Origin: Sphingobium sp.
GTDB taxonomy: Bacteria > Pseudomonadota > Alphaproteobacteria > Sphingomonadales > Sphingomonadaceae
Length of the DNA: 54,014 bases
Direction: 5' to 3'
Assembly (NCBI GenBank): GCA_013911745.1
Contig: JACESO010000005.1
Span: 1 to 54,014 of the forward strand
Below are positions 41,582 to 52,214 of the stretch, piece after piece; position 1 is the stretch's first letter; each line of letters starts with the position of its first letter. Under the pieces are notes generated by a model. The model worked only from the letters and a program-made list of their open reading frames with translations. It searched no databases and was not told the DNA's origin. Position numbers and translations under genes: made by a program.

Positions 41582-44500
41582 ATGGCGGTCGACATTATCG
41601 ATAAAACTACTGGGGCAGTGGAGCAGAGCGCCTTAGAGTCCATCGATTTGGATAGTGCAAGCATTGTTCGTCTGAACATGAGCCGCGATGCTGTACTCTC
41701 ACTGGAACAGGCTGAGAAGGATTTGGTTGTCCGATTGGCGGATGGCCAAGTCATCCGTGTGTCCAACTTCTACGAACGCTTTGATGGTCGCGACAACAAT
41801 CTGATCCTGCAGGAAGCCGATGGCACCCAGTGGCTGACCCATTCCAGCAGCCGTTTTCCACGCTTTTCCTTCTTGAACGACCTTGACGAACTGATTGGCG
41901 CAGCCGGATCGGCCGGTGCAGCTGGGTCCTCTTTGATCCTGCCCGCCATTCTGGGTGGCGTGGGCCTTGCCGGCGTCGCGGCAGCAACCAGCAGCGTTGA
42001 TGACGAGTCAGATGATGGCGACGCGGACGCGGACGCGGACGCTGATGCAGACGCCGATGCCGATGCAGACGCTGACGCAGATGCCGACGCCGACGCCGAC
42101 GCCGACGCAGATGCTGACGCCGACGCTGATGCAGACGCCGATGCTGATGCTGATGCTGATGCCGATGCTGATGCTGATGCCGATGCCGATGCAGACGCCG
42201 ATGCGGACGCCGACGCCGATGCTGACGCAGATGCCGATGCAGATGCAGATGCGGATGCGGACGCCGATGCTGACGCTGACGCTGATGCTGATGCGGACGC
42301 AGATGCTGACGCCGACGCCGACGCCGACGCCGATGCCGATGCGGATGCGGATGCGGATGCGGATGCCGATGCAGATGCAGATGCAGATGCAGACGCCGAT
42401 GCAGATGCAGACGCCGACGCCGATGCTGACGCTGATGCTGACGCCGACGCTGATGCAGACGCCGACGCAGATGCAGATGCGGATGCCGATGCCGATGCAG
42501 ATGCAGACGCCGACGCCGACGCCGATGCAGATGCGGATGCGGATGCCGATGCAGATGCGGATGCAGACGCCGATGCAGACGCCGACGCCGACGCCGATGC
42601 TGACGCAGATGCAGATGCAGATGCTGACGCTGATGCTGACGCCGACGCGGACGCGGACGCGGATGCTGACGCTGATGCAGATGCTGACGCTGATGCAGAT
42701 GCTGACGCAGATGCAGATGCGGATGCGGATGCGGATGCGGATGCCGATGCAGACGCCGATGCCGATGCAGACGCCGACGCAGATGCCGATGCCGATGCTG
42801 ACGCTGACGCTGACGCTGACGCTGATGCTGATGCTGATGCTGATGCAGACGCCGATGCAGACGCCGACGCGGACGCGGATGCTGACGCTGATGCAGATGC
42901 TGACGCAGATGCAGATGCAGATGCAGATGCAGATGCAGATGCAGATGCGGATGCGGATGCCGATGCCGATGCAGATGCAGACGCCGATGCCGATGCAGAC
43001 GCCGACGCCGACGCCGACGCAGATGCCGATGCAGATGCGGATGCAGACGCCGATGCAGACGCCGATGCCGATGCCGATGCAGACGCAGATGCCGATGCCG
43101 ATGCTGACGCTGACGCTGACGCTGACGCTGATGCAGACGCCGATGCAGACGCCGACGCGGACGCGGATGCTGACGCTGATGCAGATGCTGACGCAGATGC
43201 AGATGCAGATGCAGATGCGGATGCGGATGCGGATGCGGATGCCGATGCAGATGCAGACGCCGATGCCGATGCAGACGCCGACGCCGATGCAGATGCGGAT
43301 GCAGACGCCGATGCAGACGCCGATGCCGATGCCGATGCAGACGCTGATGCTGATGCTGATGCTGACGCAGATGCGGATGCGGATGCCGATGCCGATGCTG
43401 ACGCTGACGCTGACGCCGACGCCGACGCCGACGCAGATGCCGACGCCGATGTTGATGAGCCTGCGCCGCCTTCGGCCGCGGTGAATGCGTCTGGGACGGT
43501 GTGTGCGGGGGTGGGCGAGCCGAACGCCCGGATCGAGATCCGCTCGGTAGAAGGTGTACTGATCGGCAGCGGGATGGCTGATGCCGATGGCAGCTATGCA
43601 ATCACGCTCGATCCGCCGCTCGACGATGGCGAGAGGGTGCAGGTCACGCAGATAGACGCTGCGGGCAATGTATCCGCGCCGACCCTTGCGATCGCGCCCG
43701 ATCTGACTGCGCCGGTGACCCCCGATGCGACACTGGATAGTCCAACCAGTGTGTCTGGCACAGGCGAACCAGGAGCGACGGTCACGGTGTCGGACCGCGA
43801 TGGAACGGTGCTGGGCACCGCGCAAGTCGGAACCGACGGCAGCTTCACTGTGGCGCTGAGCGCCCCGCAGACCAATGGCGAGACGCTGAGCGTCACCCAG
43901 CGCGACGCTGCGGGCAATGAATCCGACCCAGTGCTGCTGGTCGCCCCTGATGCCACTGCGCCCGAAGCGCCGACCGCCACAATCGCGGGTGACGGGTCGA
44001 CCGTCACCGGGGCGGGCGAACCGGGCGCGACCGTCCGCGTCTTTGGGCCGGGCGGCGCCCTCATCGGCTCTGCCACGGTGCTGGGCGATGGCAGCTACAC
44101 GATTGTTCTCGACGAAGCGCAGACCAATGGGCAGATGTTGACGGCGATCCAGACAGATAATGCGGGCAATGCATCCGACCCGGTTGGGCTGACCGCGCCC
44201 GATCTGGATGCGCCCCTGGCGCCGGTGGCGGCGATCACGCCGGATGGCGCGATCCTGTCGGGTACGGGCGAGATCGGCGCCACCATCGAAGTGCGCGATG
44301 CGGACGGGACGCTGATCGGCACTGATACGGTCCAGCCGAATGGCAGCTACAGCATCACCCTGACGCCGCCCCTCATCGACGGCGAAAGCGTGGCCGTCAT
44401 CCAGATCGACGCGGCCGGCAATGTGTCCGATCCCACCCCCATCGTCGCGCCCGACCTGACCGCGCCGGAAGCGCCGACGGGCCTGATCGCGGCCGATGGC

Positions 44501-47500
44501 GGATCGATCAGCGGGACCGGCGAAATCGGCGCGACCATCCGGGTGCGCGACGCGAGCGGCGCGGTGATCGGCACGGTTACGGTCGATAGCGACGGCAATT
44601 ATCGCGTCGATTTCGATCCTGCGCTGACGGATGGCGAAGCGTTGAGCGTCACCCAGAGTGACGCGGCCGGCAATGTGTCGCCCGACATCGACATGATCGC
44701 GCCAGACTTCACCCCGCCGCCTGCGCCGTCCGCGACGATCGACGGCACCGGATCGGTGGTGACGGGCACGGTGGTGACGGGCGAGGGCGTCGCCGGATCG
44801 ATCATCGAGGTTCGCGACGCGGACGGCACGCTGCTTGGCACCGCGACGGTTGACGCGCAGGGCAATTACACGGTGATGCTCGACACCCCGCAGGTGGATG
44901 GCGAAGCGCTTGCGGTGACGCAGGTGGATGGCGCGGGCAATGTGTCCGATCCCACCCCCATCGTCGCACCCGACCTGACCGCGCCGGAAGCGCCGACGGG
45001 CCTGATCGCGGCCGATGGCGGATCGATCAGCGGGACCGGTGAAATCGCCGCTACCATCCGGGTGCGCGACGCAAGCGGTGCGGTGATCGGTACGGCTACG
45101 GTCGATAGCGACGGCAATTATCGCGTCGATTTCGATCCCGCGCTGACCGATGGGGAAGCGCTGAGCGTCACCCAGAGCGACGCGGCCGGTAATGTGTCGC
45201 CCGACATCGACCTGACCGCACCCGACTTGACTGCGCCTCCGCCGCCGACAGCGACCATCGGCGCGTTGGGCGCGGTCGTGACCGGAACGGGTGTCGCGGG
45301 CGCCGACATTGAAGTGCGGTCGCAAGATAGCACTTTGCTGGGCACCGCGACAGTCAACGCCCAGGGCAATTACGCAGTGACCCTGTCACCGCCGCGAGTG
45401 GACAGCGAGCCGCTGACCGTCACGCAGGTGGACGACGCGGGCAATGTCTCCGATGCTGTCGACCTGATCGCCCCGGACCTCACGCCGCCGGCCCCGCCGA
45501 CCGCCGACATCGCTGGTGATGGCGCAAGCATGAGCGGCACGGGTGAGGTCGGCGCGACAATCACCATAACGGACCCTACCGATGTCGTGATCGGCACTGC
45601 GACCGTCAATGCGGATGGCGACTGGACGGCAACGCTTACACCCGCGCAAGTACATGGCGAACCGCTGACGGTGGTGCAGAGCGATGCCGCCGGCAATGAG
45701 TCCACGGATGTGACCGTAGTAGCGCCCGACCTAAACGGCCCGGATGCGCCCGATCCGGTAACGGCGACCATCTCCGCCGATGGTGCGGTCGTGTTCGGTT
45801 CGGGCGAACCGCTTGCGACCGTAACGGTCACGGGCCCGGGCGGTATTCCGCTGGGCACGGCGCAGGCGGATGGTGATGGCAATTATAGCATCACCCTCGA
45901 TACCCCGCAGCGGGATGGGGAAACCCTGGTCGCGGTGCAGACGGACGCGGAAGGCAACAGCTCTGTCCCGACGCTTGTCACCGCGCCAGACTTGACTGCC
46001 CCCGAAGCGCCAATAGCGGTCATCGACGATAGCGGGTCTGTTGTAACTGGAACGGGCGAGGCGGGCGCAGATGTCACCGTCCGGGACGCTGGCGGAACCA
46101 TCATCGGCACCGCCATGGTGGATGGCCAGGGCAATTACGCTGTCACTTTGAACCCCGCGCAAAATGACGGATCGACGCTGAGCGTCACGCAGACAGACGC
46201 CGCGGGCAATGAATCCGACGCGATGATGGTGCCCACGCCCGACTTGGTCGCGCCTGACGCGCCAACAGGGATGGTTTCAGCGGATGGCAGCGCGGTGACG
46301 GGCAGCGGTGAAGCGGGCGCGACGATCAGCGTTACCGACGGCGCCGGCAATGTGCTGGGCACGAATATAGTGGATGGCAATGGCAACTACAGCGTCGCAA
46401 TCACGCCCCCGCTGATCGATGGCGAGCCGTTGACGGTGGCGCAGACCGATGCAGCCGGCAACGCTTCGCCCTCCATCGGTCTGGTCGCGCCCGATCTCAC
46501 CGCGCCCGATGCCCCGACCGGAACCGTCACGCCCGATGGCAGCGCGGTGACGGGCATGGGCGAGGCCGGTGCGACGATCAGCGTTACCGATGCCGAAGGA
46601 TTGGTGCTGGGCACCGCTACGGTCGGCGTAAATGGCGCCTTCGTGGTCATGCTGAGCACCGCGCAAGTGAACGGCGAGACGCTGAACCTGGTCCAGACTG
46701 ACGGGGCGGGCAACGCGTCGATCGCGGTCGATGTGTTCGCGCCCGACATCACACCACCTGCGGCGCCGGCCGGCACCATTACTCCCGATGGCGCAGTTGT
46801 GAACGGCAGCGGCGAGCCGGGCGCCATCATCCAGATCACCGATGCCGCCGGCACGGTGCTTGGAACGGCGACGGTCGCCGGCAATGGCAGCTTCAGCGTG
46901 ACGCTGGACGTCCCGCAGACCAATGGCGAGGCGTTGACGCTGGTGCAGACCGATGGGGCGGGCAATGAGTCGCCGCAGGTGCCGATCACGGCGCCCGACC
47001 TCACCGCGCCCGACGCCCCGACGGGGACCGTTTCTTCCGACGGCATGGTCGTCACCGGCACCGGCGAGGCGGGTGCGACGATCGAGGTTACGGACCCGGA
47101 CGGCGCCGTCATTGGCACCGCGACGGTCGGCGCCAATGGTACCTATATTGCCGCGCTGACGAGCCCCCAGGTCAACGGCGAAACGCTGAGGATCGTTCAG
47201 ACCGACGCGGCTGGCAACATATCCGACGATGTCGATATCATCGCCCCTGACATCACCGCACCCGATGCGCCGACTGGCGTGATCAATGGTGAAGGCACGA
47301 AGGTGGATGGCACGGGTGAGCCTGGCGCTACCATCCGCATTACCGACCCCGAAGGCGTCGTGATCGGCACGGCCACGGTGGCGGCGAACGGCACCTACAG
47401 TGCGACGCTGACGCCGCCGCAGATCAATGGCGAGACACTGGGCGTCGTGCAGGCGGACGCGAGCGGGAATGCGTCGCCATCCGTTTCGACCATCGCACCG

Positions 47501-50500
47501 GATCTGACGGCGCCGGCTGCGCCCACCGGGACCGTCACATCCGACGGCACGGTCGTGACCGGCACCGGGGAGGCGGGCGCCACCATCCGCATCACCGATC
47601 CCGAAGGCATGGTGATCGGCACGGCCACGGTGGCGGCGAACGGCACCTACAGCGCCGCGCTGACGACGCCGCAGGTCAATGGCGAGATGCTGGGCATTAC
47701 CCAGGCGGATGATGCCGGCAATGTCTCGCTTCCCACGACGGCAGTCGCACCCGACATCACGGCGCCAGCCGCGCCGACCGGCAGTGTATCGGCGACCGGC
47801 GTGACCGTCACCGGCACAGGTGAGGCGGGCGCGACGATCCGCATCACCAGCGCCACCGGCCAGTTGCTGGCGACCGCCATTGTCGCGGCCAACGGGAGCT
47901 ACAGCGCCACGCTGTCGACGCCACAGGTCAATGGCCAGAGCCTGACCCTGGTGCAGGCGGACGCAGCAGGCAATATATCGCCACCGGTGCCGTTGACCGC
48001 GCCCGATATCACGGCGCCCGACACGCCGACGGCGGCGATCGCCGCCAATGGCGGCTCCGTCACCGGCACGGGCGAGGCGGGCGCAACGGTCACGGTCCGC
48101 GACGCTGAGGGCCTGATCCTGGGCACTGGCATTGTTGCTGCGGGCGGTAGCTATACCGTCACGCTCAGCCCGGCGCAGCGCAATGGCGAGGCGCTATCGG
48201 TGACGCAGACGGATGGGGCGGGTAACGAATCCGGCGACGTGCCGCTGACCGCGCCCGACCTGACTGCGCCGGACGCCCCGACCGCGATCGTATCGGCAAA
48301 TGGCGCGACCGTCACGGGAACGGGAGAAGCAGGCGCGACCATCACCATCACCAACGAGGCAGGCGTCATCATCGGCACTGCGCTGGTGGCGGCCAATGGC
48401 AGCTACACGGTCATCCTGACTACGCCGCAGGCCAACGGCCAGACCATCGACGTCATCCAGACGGATGCGGCCGGCAATGTTTCGCCCGAAATCAGCGTCG
48501 ATGCGCCCGACATCACGGCACCGCCGGCGCCAGCCAATCTGGCGATCGACGACAGCGGCACGGTGGTGACCGGTGTCGGCGAAGCGGGCGCGACCGTGGA
48601 GGTGCGCGACGCCACCGGGACGCTTATCGGGACGGGCGTGGTCGCAGCCAACGGGTCTTTCCTCGTGACCCTGTCGGACCCGCAAATCGGCGGCGAGGAT
48701 CTGACGGTGACCCAGACCGACTTGGCTGGCAACCAGTCCGACCCCGGAATCGTGGGTGCGCCATTTGATATTGCCGCATTCGACAACAGCACCATCGCGC
48801 TGGCCGATCTGCTGCCGGTGACCATCCCGGTCAATCATGGCAATGCCAGCTATGTGGCGTTGGTCTCGCTGGGTATTCTCGATCTGGATGCGCAGGTGCT
48901 GGGTACGCCCAGCGTCGGCTTTACCGTAGCGGACGGCCACAGCCTGAACGCGGTATTCACTTATGACTCCACGCTGAGCATCGGCGTTCTGAGCGGGTAC
49001 AGCGTTGCCGTGCAGCAGTGGAACGGGTCGCAATGGGTCGCGGTAGACGGCGGCGGCGGTGCTTCCTTGCTTGAGTTGACGTTGCTGAACGGCAATCTCG
49101 TCAGCAAAGAGGCGCTTGGGCCGGGGCAATATCGCGCTTTCGTGACGTTCAATGACGTTCTAGGCGTGGGCTTGCTGGGGTCGCTGAACGTATCGGGAAT
49201 TGATGCCGATTTCACCGACGTGGGCAGCATTGTCCCGCAGCAGATCGAAGGCAATGTCATTACTGATGCCGGCCCGACCGGCCAGGTCGATATTGTCAGC
49301 CCCCAAACGGAAATACAGAGCGTAACCGTGAACGGCGTGACTACGGCGGTGACCGCCGATGGCACGGTGGTGAACGGAGCGTTCGGCCGACTGATCATCA
49401 ATCTGGACGGAAGCTATAGCTACACGCCCTCGGCCAGTGCAGCCGCGATCGGCAAGACGGATGTGTTCCAATATACGCTGATCGATCGCAGCGACGGGGA
49501 GACGGAAACGGCCAACCTGTCAATCGCGATCGGCAGCGACGACATCACCGCCGCCCCGATCGCCAATGACGACAGCGCTACGGCCGGGGCCCAATATCGC
49601 AATGTCGTGGAAACGGTGCCGACCAGTCAGGAATTTGCGTTCAATACGCCGATCTTGAGCACGAGGTCGGGTAATGACAGTTTCTCTGTGGCGGCGAACA
49701 GCGAAGCGGACATTACCATCACGGTGATCCGCGGCGGCACGATCGCCTTGCTACCGACCTACACCATCACGGTTCGCAACGGCGCCGGGCAGGTGGTCGA
49801 CAGTTATACGGGAACCACGGTCGCCGGGCTGCCGCTTGGATCGGGCATCACACACACCTTCGAGGATCTGCCATCCGGCAACTATACCTATACGGTGTCG
49901 AGCACCAATCTGTTGGGCACGGCCTATAGTTCGACGGTGTATATCAGCCAGTCGATCACGCATCTGGACCAGTTTGAGGTCGCAGGCGTCACCGGCACGC
50001 AGGGCGACCTGCTTGCCAATGATGTCACCGGCACCGACTTCCCAGTCGTGAAAGTTGGCACGGGCAGCGGTTTCGTCGAAGTCGGCGACACCCCCGTGAC
50101 GGTGCAGGGTAGTTACGGCACGTTGACGGTGACCGAGACGGGCGATTACAGCTACATGCCGCGGGGCACCATCCCTTATTCAACGGTCGATCTGGCCGAC
50201 AGCTTCACCTACCAGATCGTCCAGCCCAACGGCGTCACGTCGACCGCAACGCTGAACGTCACCATCGATGTCGGGACGGGCGTGGCCGGGGCCGCGATAT
50301 TGGCCGAGCCGAGCAGTCTGATGATGGACGAGGCGGTCCTGACAAGTGACGAGAGCACGGTCGTACTCAGTGCTTCTCCCGAAGCGGAGCTATCTATCGA
50401 GGACGATGCGATGGCGCGCCTTTCCAGCGCAGACCTTATCATGGCGGCGACGGAGCCGGAAACCGGCGCGATCGATCCGGGCGACCGGCCTGTCCTGTCC

Positions 50501-50776
50501 GATCCCGACGCAGCGGCATCGCTGCTGCCCAACGACATATTGGGCGAACTCGCCTATGAAATGTTTGAGGGACAAGGCCAGTTGGAGGATGTGCTGGCCG
50601 CCTATCTCGGCCGGCAGCCGATGCCGGAACAAGTCGCACTAGCGACGCCAGCCGATGAAGGATCGCCTCGTTCAGACGATCTGACATCGATAGATGTGCC
50701 TCAGGATCCGCTCGCCTACCTTGCACCACCGGAAGATCTGGATAAGCACACAATCAATAGCACCCCACAAATATGA
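41582..50776 (+). CDS. Giant BapA-like adhesin with Asp-Ala stalk and Ig-like repeats
   Basis: Read from ATG 41582 (GAGG at 8 bp) the protein has 3064 residues. Residues 1-105 are a BapA-prefix-like domain ([33 protein letters not shown]). Next come a Gly/Ala-rich hydrophobic segment at 118-135 ([18 protein letters not shown]), an unbroken Asp-Ala tract at 147-622, 21 Ig-like repeats of about 84 residues to about 2400, a different beta-rich C-terminal region and a hydrophobic-acidic C-terminus ([11 protein letters not shown]...DVLAAYLG) fitting a type I secretion signal. It should be exported by the TolC/ABC pair downstream and mediate biofilm or surface attachment. It is the only very long coding frame here; long frames on other strands over the Asp-Ala tract are artefacts. 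Confidence 0.92.
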   Translation: MAVDIIDKTTGAVEQSALESIDLDSASIVRLNMSRDAVLSLEQAEKDLVVRLADGQVIRVSNFYERFDGRDNNLILQEADGTQWLTHSSSRFPRFSFLNDLDELIGAAGSAGAAGSSLILPAILGGVGLAGVAAATSSVDDESDDGDADADADADADADADADADADADADADADADADADADADADADADADADADADADADADADADADADADADADADADADADADADADADADADADADADADADADADADADADADADADADADADADADADADADADADADADADADADADADADADADADADADADADADADADADADADADADADADADADADADADADADADADADADADADADADADADADADADADADADADADADADADADADADADADADADADADADADADADADADADADADADADADADADADADADADADADADADADADADADADADADADADADADADADADADADADADADADADADADADADADADADADADADADADADADADADADADADADADADADADADADADADADADADADADADADADADADADADADADADADADADADADADADADADADADADADADADADADADADADADVDEPAPPSAAVNASGTVCAGVGEPNARIEIRSVEGVLIGSGMADADGSYAITLDPPLDDGERVQVTQIDAAGNVSAPTLAIAPDLTAPVTPDATLDSPTSVSGTGEPGATVTVSDRDGTVLGTAQVGTDGSFTVALSAPQTNGETLSVTQRDAAGNESDPVLLVAPDATAPEAPTATIAGDGSTVTGAGEPGATVRVFGPGGALIGSATVLGDGSYTIVLDEAQTNGQMLTAIQTDNAGNASDPVGLTAPDLDAPLAPVAAITPDGAILSGTGEIGATIEVRDADGTLIGTDTVQPNGSYSITLTPPLIDGESVAVIQIDAAGNVSDPTPIVAPDLTAPEAPTGLIAADGGSISGTGEIGATIRVRDASGAVIGTVTVDSDGNYRVDFDPALTDGEALSVTQSDAAGNVSPDIDMIAPDFTPPPAPSATIDGTGSVVTGTVVTGEGVAGSIIEVRDADGTLLGTATVDAQGNYTVMLDTPQVDGEALAVTQVDGAGNVSDPTPIVAPDLTAPEAPTGLIAADGGSISGTGEIAATIRVRDASGAVIGTATVDSDGNYRVDFDPALTDGEALSVTQSDAAGNVSPDIDLTAPDLTAPPPPTATIGALGAVVTGTGVAGADIEVRSQDSTLLGTATVNAQGNYAVTLSPPRVDSEPLTVTQVDDAGNVSDAVDLIAPDLTPPAPPTADIAGDGASMSGTGEVGATITITDPTDVVIGTATVNADGDWTATLTPAQVHGEPLTVVQSDAAGNESTDVTVVAPDLNGPDAPDPVTATISADGAVVFGSGEPLATVTVTGPGGIPLGTAQADGDGNYSITLDTPQRDGETLVAVQTDAEGNSSVPTLVTAPDLTAPEAPIAVIDDSGSVVTGTGEAGADVTVRDAGGTIIGTAMVDGQGNYAVTLNPAQNDGSTLSVTQTDAAGNESDAMMVPTPDLVAPDAPTGMVSADGSAVTGSGEAGATISVTDGAGNVLGTNIVDGNGNYSVAITPPLIDGEPLTVAQTDAAGNASPSIGLVAPDLTAPDAPTGTVTPDGSAVTGMGEAGATISVTDAEGLVLGTATVGVNGAFVVMLSTAQVNGETLNLVQTDGAGNASIAVDVFAPDITPPAAPAGTITPDGAVVNGSGEPGAIIQITDAAGTVLGTATVAGNGSFSVTLDVPQTNGEALTLVQTDGAGNESPQVPITAPDLTAPDAPTGTVSSDGMVVTGTGEAGATIEVTDPDGAVIGTATVGANGTYIAALTSPQVNGETLRIVQTDAAGNISDDVDIIAPDITAPDAPTGVINGEGTKVDGTGEPGATIRITDPEGVVIGTATVAANGTYSATLTPPQINGETLGVVQADASGNASPSVSTIAPDLTAPAAPTGTVTSDGTVVTGTGEAGATIRITDPEGMVIGTATVAANGTYSAALTTPQVNGEMLGITQADDAGNVSLPTTAVAPDITAPAAPTGSVSATGVTVTGTGEAGATIRITSATGQLLATAIVAANGSYSATLSTPQVNGQSLTLVQADAAGNISPPVPLTAPDITAPDTPTAAIAANGGSVTGTGEAGATVTVRDAEGLILGTGIVAAGGSYTVTLSPAQRNGEALSVTQTDGAGNESGDVPLTAPDLTAPDAPTAIVSANGATVTGTGEAGATITITNEAGVIIGTALVAANGSYTVILTTPQANGQTIDVIQTDAAGNVSPEISVDAPDITAPPAPANLAIDDSGTVVTGVGEAGATVEVRDATGTLIGTGVVAANGSFLVTLSDPQIGGEDLTVTQTDLAGNQSDPGIVGAPFDIAAFDNSTIALADLLPVTIPVNHGNASYVALVSLGILDLDAQVLGTPSVGFTVADGHSLNAVFTYDSTLSIGVLSGYSVAVQQWNGSQWVAVDGGGGASLLELTLLNGNLVSKEALGPGQYRAFVTFNDVLGVGLLGSLNVSGIDADFTDVGSIVPQQIEGNVITDAGPTGQVDIVSPQTEIQSVTVNGVTTAVTADGTVVNGAFGRLIINLDGSYSYTPSASAAAIGKTDVFQYTLIDRSDGETETANLSIAIGSDDITAAPIANDDSATAGAQYRNVVETVPTSQEFAFNTPILSTRSGNDSFSVAANSEADITITVIRGGTIALLPTYTITVRNGAGQVVDSYTGTTVAGLPLGSGITHTFEDLPSGNYTYTVSSTNLLGTAYSSTVYISQSITHLDQFEVAGVTGTQGDLLANDVTGTDFPVVKVGTGSGFVEVGDTPVTVQGSYGTLTVTETGDYSYMPRGTIPYSTVDLADSFTYQIVQPNGVTSTATLNVTIDVGTGVAGAAILAEPSSLMMDEAVLTSDESTVVLSASPEAELSIEDDAMARLSSADLIMAATEPETGAIDPGDRPVLSDPDAAASLLPNDILGELAYEMFEGQGQLEDVLAAYLGRQPMPEQVALATPADEGSPRSDDLTSIDVPQDPLAYLAPPEDLDKHTINSTPQI
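42020..43447 (+). repeat. Asp-Ala dipeptide tract, 238 units
   Basis: The 1428 bp encode 238 consecutive Asp-Ala dipeptides with no other residue. At DNA level it is a GAYGCN hexamer repeat that uses both Asp codons and all four Ala codons. An 89-bp block at 42842-42930 recurs exactly at 43130-43218 (offset 288 bp, 48 units), showing that the tract grew by duplication of larger blocks. The absence of stops in all frames creates long spurious frames. Confidence 0.95.
43448..48780 (+). repeat. Array of 21 Ig-like repeats (about 252 bp each)
   Basis: Each unit of about 84 residues follows the pattern [84 protein letters not shown]. The DNA period is 252 bp, with slightly longer units at repeats 6 and 10. 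Repeats 4-5 and 6-7 are nearly identical at DNA level over about 230 bp (44422 and 44941, offset 519 bp), a recent duplication. These belong to the bacterial Ig-like/Bap repeat group. Confidence 0.92.
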
Positions 50777-50889
50777 CAGTGTTTGATAACATAAATAACA
50801 GAAGTGGGAGGACAATGGTGGCAAATCATTAGCTTATCGGTAATCTGTGTCGGGCATGCTGTTCATCACTGGATGAGGATGTGACCGAC

Positions 50890-52212
50890 ATGGGAACTTG
50901 GTTCCATAGCGGCAAAGCCTGTCTTGTGGCGACGGGCAGCTGGATGTTATTCGTCGCTGCTGCGCCCGTCGGCCCGGCAGCGAACCAGGCCGCTCCCCTG
51001 ACGCTGGAAGCGGCAGCCCGCGAGGCCATTGCCTGGCACCCCGCACTGACCCAGGCTGCCGGCGAACTCAGCGCGCGCGAAACCGAAGTGGATGTGGCGC
51101 GCGCGGGCTATTCGCCGCAAGTCAGCGCGGGGCTGGCGACCGGGCTGGACAGCCGGTTGACGGCGGACTGGCGGCCCCGTCTCCAGATCAACGCATCGCA
51201 AATGCTCTTCGATTTCGGGAAGGTGTCGAGCGCGGTGGATCTGGCGCGGGCGGGGACGCGCGTGGGCGAGGCACGGATGCTGCTGGCGATCGACCAGCTG
51301 GTTCGCGACACTGGCTATGCCTTGATCGAGGTACAGCGCGGCGAGGCGCTGCACGCCGTCGCGCTCGAGCAGCTGGAGCGAGTGCGGGCGATCAGCGAGC
51401 TGGTTGGGAATCGCGTCACCATGGGTGCCGCCACCAAGTCGGACCGGTTGCAAGCGCTGGCGCGCGTCGAAGCGGCGGTTGCCACCTTATCGCAGGTGGA
51501 GGCGGCGCGCCGCCGCTGGTCGAGCAATCTGGCCTATCTACTAGGGCGCACTGCACCGCCCGACGAGGTAACGGAAAATGCACCCAACTGGTTGATGTCG
51601 GCGTGTCGGCAGCCGCCCCCCAATTGGGGACAAGTGCCCGCCGTGATGGTGGCAGAGGCGCAACGGGAAGAGGCGTCCGCCGACCTCAAACGCCGCCGCG
51701 CGGACCAGTTGCCGACCGTATCAATTGGCGGAACTGGTACGATCGACGTGTCGGATCCCTTTTCCAATCGCCGTAGTGCCTATTCGCTGGGCCTTAACGT
51801 GACCGGCAATGTCCTTGGCGGCGGCATCAGCAAGGCCCGAGTGCGCGGCGCGATCTTCGCCTTGGAGGCTGCCGACGCCGCCGCCGAGCGCGCGCGCAAC
51901 GAATCCGAGCAGCGGCTGGCCGAGGCGCAGCAGCAGATCGATAGCCTCACCGCCCTCCTGCAGACGCTGGCGTCGCGCCAGGACAAGATGGACGAAACGG
52001 GCAAGCTGTATCGCATGCAGTATCTGCAGATGGGAACTCGGACGCTAGTCGACCTGCTGAACGCCGAGCAGGAATTTCAGCAGGTCCGATTCGAGGCGGT
52101 CAACACCGCCCATGATCTGCGTCGGCTGCAACTGGACTGCCTTTATAATTCAGGACGCACCCGCGCTGCCTTTCACCTGAGCGGCACCGTTGTGCGCGGG
52201 GTGACGTTGTGA
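50890..52212 (+). CDS. TolC family outer membrane protein of a type I secretion system
   Basis: Read from ATG 50890 (GTG 50881 is possible) the protein has 440 residues with an N-terminal signal (VATGSWMLFVAAAPVGPAANQAAP). It has the two TolC/OEP repeats: LTLEAAAREAIAWHPALTQAAGELSARETEVDVARAGYSPQVSAGL and the second half with RRSAYSLGLNVTGNVLGGGISKARVRGAIFALEAADAAAERARNESEQRLAEAQQQIDSL. LYRMQYLQMGTRTLVDLLNAEQEFQQVR is diagnostic. It forms the outer membrane channel for the adhesin. Its stop overlaps the likely start of the ABC gene. Confidence 0.9.
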   Translation: MGTWFHSGKACLVATGSWMLFVAAAPVGPAANQAAPLTLEAAAREAIAWHPALTQAAGELSARETEVDVARAGYSPQVSAGLATGLDSRLTADWRPRLQINASQMLFDFGKVSSAVDLARAGTRVGEARMLLAIDQLVRDTGYALIEVQRGEALHAVALEQLERVRAISELVGNRVTMGAATKSDRLQALARVEAAVATLSQVEAARRRWSSNLAYLLGRTAPPDEVTENAPNWLMSACRQPPPNWGQVPAVMVAEAQREEASADLKRRRADQLPTVSIGGTGTIDVSDPFSNRRSAYSLGLNVTGNVLGGGISKARVRGAIFALEAADAAAERARNESEQRLAEAQQQIDSLTALLQTLASRQDKMDETGKLYRMQYLQMGTRTLVDLLNAEQEFQQVRFEAVNTAHDLRRLQLDCLYNSGRTRAAFHLSGTVVRGVTL

Positions 52213-52214
52213 AG

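Noticed and set aside
42008-45325. 1105-residue minus-strand frame (and 616-residue minus frame 41751-43601, 509-residue plus frame 41955-43484)
   Set aside because: They exist because the GAYGCN hexamer repeat has no stops in any frame. Products are monotonous ([26 protein letters not shown]) and overlap a clearly real adhesin.
43594-48834. Regularly spaced 83-residue minus-strand frames, period 252 bp
   Set aside because: They mirror the Ig-like repeat unit of the adhesin on the plus strand; their spacing is the repeat length and not a separate gene family or CRISPR array.
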